Assembly: GCA_963556145.1 (NCBI GenBank)
Contig: OY744465.1
Coordinates: forward strand, 7,068,001 to 7,132,000
DNA from: Hygrocybe punicea
Lineage: Eukaryota > Basidiomycota > Agaricomycetes > Agaricales > Hygrophoraceae
DNA: 64,000 bases
Direction of reading: 5' to 3'
Each line of letters begins with the position of its first letter. Positions within the stretch are counted from its first letter, which is position 1. Shown here piece after piece: positions 55,756 through 64,000 of this stretch. The position numbers and the translations under genes were made by a program. A model generated the notes under the pieces. It had not been told where the DNA came from, did no database searches, and worked only from the letters and a program-made list of their open reading frames with translations.

Positions 55756-57513
55756 ATGAATAGTCAATGGCAGTCGCAGAGCGACCTTCACGAAGCCTTG
55801 TATCATAAGCTTGGTTCGCGAAAACGAGCCTTTGAAGAAGAGATATCAGACTCGGACGAGCCACCAATGAATGTGAGACATCCAGCGGTATTCGTGTGCA
55901 TGTTGACATATATTCTTCAAGGGATTACTATCTCACAAGTTGAGATCAGGATTTGACCAAGATCACGATATCGTATCAATAGTCGCAGCGATCGCACAGC
56001 AGGATAATCCAAGCCTTTCGACTGAGAATCACGCCTCTCATCAACATCTCCCTAGTGGCAAACTTGCTGGCCCACAACCGAGTGATGGGTCGAGACTCAC
56101 TGAGGCCAATATCCCAGGTATACCTCCAAGCCATTCGGTACGGTGATGGAAGTCTAATATGGATGCTTCTCATTTTTATAAACTTAAGGCCTTATCGGCC
56201 TCGCGGACTCATCGACAACATATCCTCAAAGGCCACCGCCCAATGGTTTGGAACACCAGATGAATCTGGAACACGCCGATCTGTTGGCGACCAAGTGGTT
56301 GAACTCGAAGAATCTAGCCAAGCTGGCTCAGACAAAGGCCCTGCTCTATAAGAAAGGCAAGTTTTCCACAGAAGAACAACAATTGGTCCGGACTGCGCTT
56401 GAAACCTACAAAAATGTGCGTCGATCAACCGTCAATGCCATCATTTACATTCTAATGGCCCGTTTCACACAGCAGAAAGGGATTACATCTGACCAGTTGG
56501 AACAAATGATCTTCCAAAAGTATGGCAAAAATCGTGATGTTGCTTTTTGGTCTGAGATAGGTTAATCTCTATCCTGTTTATTTTTTTTGGGCCCACGTAG
56601 CTGAGGTGCCTGACCTTTAGCTCACAGCACTCCAGGACGTTCTCTGGACGCAGTCTACCACCATGTTCGCAGAGCTTATCAACCCTGGGGAAAACAAGGC
56701 TTGTGGACACTGTCTGAGGATAATGCTCTGTTACGGTGAGTTTTTAGGTCGTTTTTTAGAGCACATGTCACGGTTAGGACAGCGCTGTGGAGCAACAGGG
56801 GGAACAATGGAACACTGTCAGTGGCTTGGTTGGCAGGTCAGATGGTGACTGTCGGGACCGATATAGGAACCACCTCAAATATCGGGAAGTACAGGTCACT
56901 GGTATGCAATAATGGTCGAAGCCCTGGCGGAAATTCACTTAGACCTTTCAAGGGCGATGGACAAAAGCCGAGGAAGTCGAACTGATACGAATCGTCAACG
57001 AGATACAGGCTAAGCAAAGGGAAAACGCATTTAATGATTCAGAAATCCCCTGGGGCGAAGTCAGCAAGAAGATGGGACATAGACGTGGGTGACAGCAATG
57101 TAGCTCCAAATGGTATTACTTGTCTTCATCGAGAGATTGTGGGTTAATTCCATACCTTCATAGGATGGTATTGAAGCAGATTAACAAAACCGTGGGCGAA
57201 AAACTCAAGTGGTCTCAGCAGGACGAGCAAACTCTCCTGAATAGGTGACCATTACTTCATCATACATATGAAAGCTCACCCCACCACAGAATCAATTTGA
57301 TGGTGTGCGGCAACGATGATATCAACTGGCAACAACTCCAATGGAATGGGTCGTGGACTGTGCGGTCACTTCAAAGGCGATGGAGAGCTTTGAAGAAGTC
57401 CGTTGATGGTCATGAAAATATGACTCACCGAGGTTAGTTGGACTTGCCTCCGCATTTCATCGCATCGGTAACTGTCATCAGAAATCGTCGACATACTCCG
57501 AACAAAACATTAG
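55756..57513 (+). CDS. REB1/TTF1-like Myb DNA-binding protein, with one in-frame TGA
   Basis: Ten or so short exons from ATG 55756 (MNSQWQSQSDLHEALYHKLG) to TAG 57511-57513. After a disordered N-terminus the protein reads KALLYKKGKFSTEEQQLVRT, ITSDQLEQMIFQKYGKNRDV, SLDAVYHHVRRAYQPW with WTLSEDNALLR, then a Myb repeat (GEQWNTVSGLVGRSDGDCRD, RYRNHLKYREVQ) and a second (RWTKAEEVELIRIVNEIQA, IPWGEVSKKMGHRRG), followed by KLKWSQQDEQTLL, INWQQLQWNGSWTVRSLQRR and a terminal EIVDILRTKH. The order matches REB1/TTF1-type proteins, which bind rDNA terminators and act in Pol I termination and fork arrest. A TGA at 57090-57092 stands where the family has Arg (G-R-QQC), directly in the second Myb recognition region, so the gene is probably newly inactivated. 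Confidence 0.72.
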
Positions 57514-57838
57514 TACATCGTCATCCGAATCCAGTGCACGCATTGATTAGTCGGTCCGGCCAAAGGCATGTGATTTAGACCCAAGTCGGTCAGAATCGTT
57601 TTGCTTTGTAATGCACAAGAAAAATATTATATTCTTACTGATGTACCAAATGCCCAAATATCCAGTTTTGAAGTCTGCACGTTAAGCGGCGTGTTGCTCC
57701 ATACTTTCAAAGTTTTCAACAAATGAGTCCCTCAGGCTAGAGAGCTTGGGCCCATCCGAGTGAGTAATCCAGAATCACACCCTGATTTGCAACCATTCAC
57801 ATATTTCAGGTCAAAATCGAATCTTCCTCAAGTCCATC

Positions 57839-60800
57839 ATGGATGCGTTTGGTCAAACCTGTGATTGCGGGAGGATGTTCAGCCACTTGGGAGCATTCAA
57901 GAATCACCAGAACACGTGCAAAAGAAGTAAAAGTCGCCTTTCGAAAGCCTTGAACAAAGCCAAAGATATCCTCGCCACCAGAAAAAGGAAGATCTCCTTT
58001 CCGAATGCAATCAACGAAGCTTCTGCGACGGTCGTTGATGATGAGTCGCAGGTGACCACATCGTTTTCCGGGCTTGATAGCACACAGGTATGAACCGGCT
58101 CTTATACCTCCCAAAGCTTATCCAATGCCCCGCTTTTTTTGCTGCCAGTTGACGGGCGATGCCTCTACTTCAGTAACACCAAACCAGTATGATGAGACGA
58201 GACCCACAAAACGTCACAGGAAGCTCCCTGCTCGCTTTCGTGATCATGATTTCAACATGCATGATAAGAAACTGAGAGACATTCTTCCGGAGCCGGTTCC
58301 TGCGTTGCCACCTCCTGGTGTGGAGTTGGTGGGTTCAGCCCCACTTACTGGCACGACGGAACAACACCCGACTACAAATATCACCAACTTGAATTCACCA
58401 GAGCTTCACCGTCCAGAGGTGTCGGCGCCCCTTCGAAAGATACTCAAAACATCACACAATATCTTCGGCTTATTTCGACGGTACCATGCCAAACAATTTC
58501 CCGCTCACGATCCTGAAAGCGAGGTCACCATTTCATCGTTGTCTGATATTATTGACGGTGACACTACTGTGGAGCAATCCGGTACCTCGGAGAGATTAGC
58601 TGCTTCATTCAAACCATATCCTAATGAAAATTCATTCCGATTGGGCGAATGGTATTGGAACGGTGGCACGCAGAAGTCCCAGCAGAATTTCAAAGATCTT
58701 GTCCGCATTGTAGGCGGTGAAAGTTTTATTCCTGCGGAGGTTCGAATCGCGAATTGGGACAAAATTAACAATCAACTGGCCCTCAATCACTGGGACAGCG
58801 AGGAATGGGTGGACGACGATGCTGGGTGGCATAGTTCGCCCATAACTATATCAGTACCCTTTCACCGCTTCACGGACGACCCAGGCACTTGGAAGTATGT
58901 TGTCACAAACTTCCATCATCGTTCCATAGTGTCGATCATTCGCGATAAACTCGGAAATCCACATGATAGCCGACATTTCCACTATGAGCCGTACGAGCTC
59001 GCCTGGCAACCTACCCCGGATCACGAGGAAATCCGTATTCATGGCGAGTTATACACATCCCCGGCATTCATTGACGCCCATAACGAAATTCAAAGTCTGC
59101 CTGGTGAACCTGGTTGCAACCTCCCTCGGGTTGTGGTCGCATTGATGTTCTGGTCTGACTCTACTCACTTAACAAACTTTGGAAATGCAAAGTTGTGGCC
59201 ATTGTATATGTTTTTTGGTAATGAATTGAAGTACCACCGTTGCAAGCCTTCCTGCAACCTCTGTCAGCACGTTGCCTATTTTGAGAATGTAAGCATCTTG
59301 TCTGGTTGCTGCCTAGGCCCTCATCACTAGTTTTATGCCAAAGCTGCCGGATTCATTTAAAGACTTTGCCAGCAAGCATACGGGAAAGAAGAAGTTGAAT
59401 CGAGAATTGTTGACCCATTGTCACCGTGAATTAACTCACGAACAGTGGCGGTTACTTCTTGATGATGAATTTTTGGACGCTTATCAACACGGTATCGTAA
59501 TTGAATGTCCTGACGGCCTTTGGCGCCGATTTTATCCCCGGATATTTACCTATTCAGCCGACTATCCTGAGAAGTAAGAAAGCATATCTTGCAATTTTCT
59601 ATACACTAACCTTGAGGCAGGATTCTCATGGCTAGCATCCGAAATTTAGGAGCATGTCCATGCCCGCGCTGCAAAATCCCACTGTTGGATGTGCATTTGG
59701 TTGGCACAACAAGTGATCGGCGAAGAAGGGTGAAACTGGCTCGCAACGATGATTATCGCTACAGACTTATCGTGTCTAAGGCTCATCATGCCATTTACGA
59801 ACGGAACTTGGCAGTGAATAGCGTGTTTGTGGAGAGTATACTCAAACCCGAGTCACTAGTTCCAACATCGGTATGATATTTCACCTTTCCGTCGCCAAAA
59901 AATCTAAATTCCGGTTCTAGAATGCATTTTCAGACAGGCTGTCCTTGTTCGGTTTTAATCTGTTCTCAATCTTCCTAATTGACCTTCTGCACGAGATCGA
60001 ACTGGGAGTCTGGAAGGCCCTCTTCATCCATCTACTCCGTATTTTGGAATCCGTGGACGAAAATTTATTGCACGAACTGGACCGCCGGCAAGTCATAAGT
60101 CGCACACATTCCTCAGCAAAATATCAGTAACTGACAGCTTCCCCAGCTTTAGGCTTGTTCCCACGTTTGGTAGGGATACAATCAGGCGATTCTCCTCAAA
60201 TTCATCGGATTTGAAGAAAATGGCAGCAAGGAATTATGAAGATTTTCTGCAGGTGAATAGATAGCATCAGTTTATGCTTCATTTACATCATGCGAACTCC
60301 TCTACATTTCCAAGTGCGCGATTCCAGTATTTGAAGATTTATTACCAGAACCCCACAACACTGCTGTCCTTCAACTCCTGTTCCACTTTGCACATTGGCA
60401 TGGCCTTGCGAAACTTCGTATGCACACTGACATCACACTCAGCTTTCTCGACGATAAAACGACTATCCTTGGGCAGCAGCTTCGTGACGTCCAAGCTGGG
60501 ACATTCTCTGCATACCAGACTCGCGAATTGAAACGAGAGGCGGCGGCTAGGAAACGGCGCCCAACCAAACAATCTTCGACAGCCTGTACAACCGACACCA
60601 GGGGCACAGGTCGATCTGAACGCATGCTAAAGGTATTTAACCTACAGACATACAAGGGTCATGCGCTTGGCGATTACGTGGAAACCATCAAGCAATATGG
60701 TACCACGGACTCCTACTCTTCAGAACCAGTGAGCTTGTTGAATTCACACTGGTTAACAAGAATGGCGTATCTTCAACTAATGCAGGGTGAACTCGAGCAC

Positions 60801-62214
60801 CGCAGACCCAAAGCTAGCTATAAAAGAACAAGTAAAAAGAATTTCGTAAAACAATTGGCTCTAATCAAGCGTCGACAAAGTCGTATTAGACGTATTCGTC
60901 AGAAGGTTGCGAAGGATAACGGATCTCTGGGTGAGAGACCTAACGAATTTGTAGCCAAAAACCTGGAAGTCCATCATCATATTGGTACCTCGGAGAATTA
61001 TCCCCAACATATTGGATCATTCCTGCGGTTACATGATGGGGATCCCGCTACCAAGGTAAACTTAACCGCTGTGGCTTGGTGGTAATTTATCCGTTCTCCA
61101 ATAGGGGTTCTGGTCAAAGCTGAAGCAACATCTATTACCCCGCCTTAGAGTGGCACTAGATGCTGAAAAGCCGGTTGGCTGGTCGCCGTCGTTGTCCACC
61201 AGGCCCCATGACTACATCAATTCCGACTCCACTCAGAATGAATTGGACTCCATTATTTTCAAGGGCGATCGAATGTACCAACATAATATCCTGCGAATTA
61301 ATTATACAACCTATGATGTGCGACGTGCCCAAGATACACTCAACCCCAATACCGACCACCGTGACGTCATGCTACTTTCCGATTTGCAAGATCACCCCAA
61401 CTCTTCCGTTCACCAATATAAATATGCTCGTATTCTGGGTATATACCACGTCAACGTCATATATACTGGCCCTGGAATGCTGGATTATCGTCCTTGCCAC
61501 ATGGAGTTTCTGTGGGTACGGTGGCTTGAGAATATCGGGGAAGTATCAGTGCAGACTGGCTGGGACGCTGGCCAGCTTGATCGTTTACAATTTCCAAGCC
61601 TACATGACGAGGAAGCATTTGGTTTCGTTGATCCTGCCCATATTCTACGTTCGTGTCATCTCATCCCACGATTTGCCAGCGGGCAGCGCCACCCAGATGG
61701 AGTGGGGATCTCAGGATGCGCACGCGATGTTAACGATTGGCAAATGTACTATGTGAACCGGTGAGTGGAGTCATTGGCTTTCTTTTGTTGAGGTGGTTGA
61801 ACATAGGATTGCAGCTTCGCTGATCGTGACATGGTAATGTGATACCACTGGGGTCATGCTGTGGGACATGTCTACAGCCATACATTTGCTTCCCATTCCC
61901 AGGTCGGAGAAAGACGCACGCAGGATGCAGACATGAACAGAGGTCCAACACAGGAATCTTCATGCGGTGCTGGCAACTCCGGTGTGTTGCAAGGTGATGA
62001 AAATGGTGAAGGCAATGAGGAGAACAAGGGTGACGAGTTGTCGGCAGAGTTTGAGGAGCTGGACAACTCAGACTTCGATGAACCAGATAGCAGTGATCAT
62101 GATGGTGGTGGTGTAGCAGAGGATGATGACTCGGACATTTCTAGTGATCATCTATTAGCAATGGAGGAGATGTATGGTGATTTACGAGAGCTAGACCTCA
62201 CAAGTTATGACTGA
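57839..62214 (+). CDS. Plavaka-type transposon protein, nearly intact copy B
   Basis: Begins with a C2H2-like finger (CDCGRMFSHLGAFKNHQNTC). Conserved blocks follow across conventional introns: GEWYWNGGTQKSQQNFKDL, VSIIRDKLGNP..FHYEPYELAW, HGELYTSPAFIDAH, HLTNFGNAKLWPLYMFFGNE, PDSFKDFASKHTGKK, RRFYPRIFTYSADYPEK, GACPCPRCKIPLLDVHLVGT, HEIELGVWKALFIHLLRIL, a LPEPHN/HWHGLAKLRMHTD exon, FNLQTYKGHALGDYVETIKQ, LEHRRPKASYKR, HHHIGTSENYPQHIG, NILRINYTTYDVRRAQD, GPGMLDY and VDPAHILRSCHLIP. The tail is very acidic. Family knowledge: Plavaka/CACTA-like transposases abundant in basidiomycetes. The only nonsense codon found is TGA at 61840-61842 (DMVM-stop-YHWG; copy A has Arg there), close to the C-terminus. 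No terminal repeats were identified. Confidence 0.8.
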
Positions 62215-62593
62215 CCTTGATACCGGACAAGTCTATATTTCATAAATGAGATCTGCTCCTGTTTCCTATTATCGCCCATCGTTCTTTGTTCCCGACGTGG
62301 AAGCGCAGTCTGTGCTTGAGTTACCTGAATCAATTGTGGTCGGCGTCGGGCGCGTCTATCTTTCACTCCGCAAGCCCACCGGATTTTGATTCGAAAGAGG
62401 ACGAGGCAATGACACGCCGTCACAGGTGACCTGGCGATTATATTCGAAATCATATTGAAACGGCGGGAAAATTTGGTATGATACTGATCTCTAATAGCAC
62501 CTATTGACTCATTTCTCCTCTTACCTATTATCACCTTGCTCTCCATTCACCACCTTGCTCTCGACTCACCATCTTTCTTTCGACCTTTCTACA

Positions 62594-62924
62594 ATGCCGT
62601 CACTCTCAACTATCCTGTGGAACGGTCTCTACAGCAGACAACTCGCTAAACGAAAATTTGCCGAAACACGACTTCACCGACATTATGAAATACGACGCCT
62701 CTGGAAACGTGGTGTCGAAGCCGCCTCCGTCAGGTATGTTTCCTCTGTTTCTTTGGCATCGACTTACTGTTTTCAGGCCAATTGGCTGGCATGGAGAGAG
62801 CGGCCGCGATCGCTATGGTGGGCACCTCACCATCGAATGGGCTCGGAAAGATGGGACTCACGTCACTACACAACACGTATACAAGTGTGACCGAGCATAT
62901 GGCAGAGCAGGGACTTGGAGGTAG
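62594..62924 (+). CDS. Small hypothetical protein, 95 aa
   Basis: Two exons, 62594-62733 and 62777-62924, with a GTATGT...TTTTCAG intron in phase 2. The exon 1 frame MPSLSTILWNGLYSRQLAKR joins cleanly to PIGWHGESGRDRYGGHLTIE and WARKDGTHVTTQHVYK. The product is basic, with a Gly/Trp-rich C-terminal half of beta character. No family recognised; the compact two-exon layout and the frame restored by the splice support a real gene. Confidence 0.55.
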
Positions 62925-64000
62925 TTAGACAGTGAAATTCGCGGAGGTTGTCTATTCTTAACCGTCATTTGTCGGATGTTGAGGTGAGTACAGTTGATTT
63001 CTGTGCTGACAGATGTAACACAGACTAACAAGGAGTTTCTAGGGTGACACACTAGTAATTTTGAAACGACGATTCTGGTGACGAAGGTGTATATTTGTAT
63101 TTTATCCTTGAAATTTTTTGTATACAGTAACATCCGTGATCCATTTCTAGCGGTTCTGTATTCTGCTCATTGGTTGAGAATAAACCGCTCTCAGTTTCAG
63201 CACAAGGCGATAACCGCAAATGAACGGTCGAGGGTGGAGAAGGGAACATTCAGCGCTTAGTCGTTTCTCGTAAATTTTGTTTAATATCAAGTGAGTGGTT
63301 AGCACTTTTATTATTTGTGCATTTGCGCGTTTCGGACCAGGCACGAAATTCCCTTTCTTTTCTTTTTATTGTCCTGTCTCATTCTCGCTCACCCCCACTG
63401 CTGCCGCCGCCACTAGCTTCGTTCACAATTGCCACCACCACCCTACTCACACAGCAACGACGGCGATGGAGAGCAATGCCAGGAGGGTAGTGCGCCCACC
63501 TACTGGCCCAGGTACGTAGCCCAACCCCCCATCTCTGACCTGTGCTCTGCTACAATGATGACTATGAGCAGGACGACAAATGTGACGATGATGACGACGA
63601 TGACAGTGATGGTGACGAGGCCGACAACAAGGACAGATGGAACCAGGGAAACAGGAAAGGGAACGAGGACACAAGTCCCCTCCCTCTCTCGCTGCCCCTG
63701 CCTCCCCAAACCAAACACCTCGCGAACGAGTACGGCCGCCTCCATTGAGGCGCGCACGGCGTTCGCGAGGTGTTCAGGACTGTAAAAAATTGGTATTTCA
63801 CAAGAATAATTAGAGGTTTGTCATAATGGCTCATATTGTATTCTACAAGACTAGGAAAACACCTTTTGACTTAACTGGTCTGAGTAGGCTTAATCCGTCT
63901 TCAAATTTTATCAGTTAATTTAGCTATTGCAAATCGGTGCCACCCATCAATTATCAACTCCGATTTCCTGATGAGAATTATATATAAAGGATTATCAGGT
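62925..64000. other. Intergenic, low-complexity toward the end
   Basis: No supported gene. 63570-63650 is a purine-rich GATGAC-type stretch giving Asp-rich or Thr/Met-rich frames in every phase. The inverted pair CCTCGCGAACG (63718-63728) / CGTTCGCGAGG (63759-63769) can form a hairpin. The last 200 bp are AT-rich. Confidence 0.45.

Noticed and set aside
57090..57092. TGA in the REB1-like gene as a selenocysteine or programmed readthrough site
   Set aside because: The same TGA-for-Arg pattern occurs in unrelated genes and dead transposons, so mutation is the simpler explanation.
63429..63834. Several Asp-, Thr- or Ser-rich frames near the right edge
   Set aside because: Low-complexity GATGAC repeats open all frames; none has a domain.

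Overview
The window is eukaryotic and almost certainly from an Agaricomycete (mushroom-forming basidiomycete). Genes are split by many short introns of about 45-60 bp with GT(R)AGT...YAG borders. Protein families typical of that class recur: a DUF6698-type gene, SPT5-like and REB1-like paralogues, Plavaka-type transposons, a Crypton-like/Ndc10-type recombinase, and an MLKL-like domain joined to a TKL kinase and WD40 repeats. No rRNA, tRNA or CRISPR array was recognised. One 100-N assembly gap lies at 13813-13912.

Layout. 0.8-4.0 kb (minus): a helical-bundle/kinase/seven-WD40 signalling protein. 4626-7580: a structurally complete Tc1/mariner element with 98-bp perfect terminal inverted repeats, TA duplications, an intact DDE transposase and a second intact opposite-strand gene with a SAM-like domain. 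8.2-9.0 kb: wreck of a hydrolase/NB-ARC NLR gene. 10.5-15 kb: repeat-rich ground (inverted-repeat element, solo LTR, gap, 102-bp and AT-rich tandem repeats). 15.4-17.2 kb: two convergent lineage-specific genes. 17.7-22.0 kb: a decayed Plavaka-type transposon gene, then a small gene and a 1.2-kb minisatellite of about 34-bp units. 24.3-30.15 kb: a retroelement-like structure, two nearly identical direct LTR copies flanking 3.0 kb with no recognisable gag-pol. Its right LTR cuts into a Crypton-like tyrosine-recombinase pseudogene (30.15-32.6 kb).

33.5-45 kb is more host-like: a mucin-like single-pass membrane protein, a striking HEAT-repeat gene built from about 18 tandem one-repeat exons, an unknown 260-aa protein, a multi-pass membrane protein and an F-box-like protein.

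45.7-57.5 kb groups members of expanded nuclear-type families: DUF6698, a telobox-Myb remnant, an unknown multi-exon gene, an SPT5-like NGN/KOW protein and a REB1/TTF1-like Myb protein. A second, nearly intact Plavaka-type gene (57.8-62.2 kb) follows, then a 95-aa gene.

A theme across the window is decay by C-to-T change. Nine in-frame nonsense codons could be placed by aligning broken genes to their families or to the paralogue in this window. All nine are TGA, and several sit where arginine is expected (CGA to TGA). Exon joins were derived by hand from splice consensus and reading-frame continuity. Family names come from recognised motifs, not from a database search.
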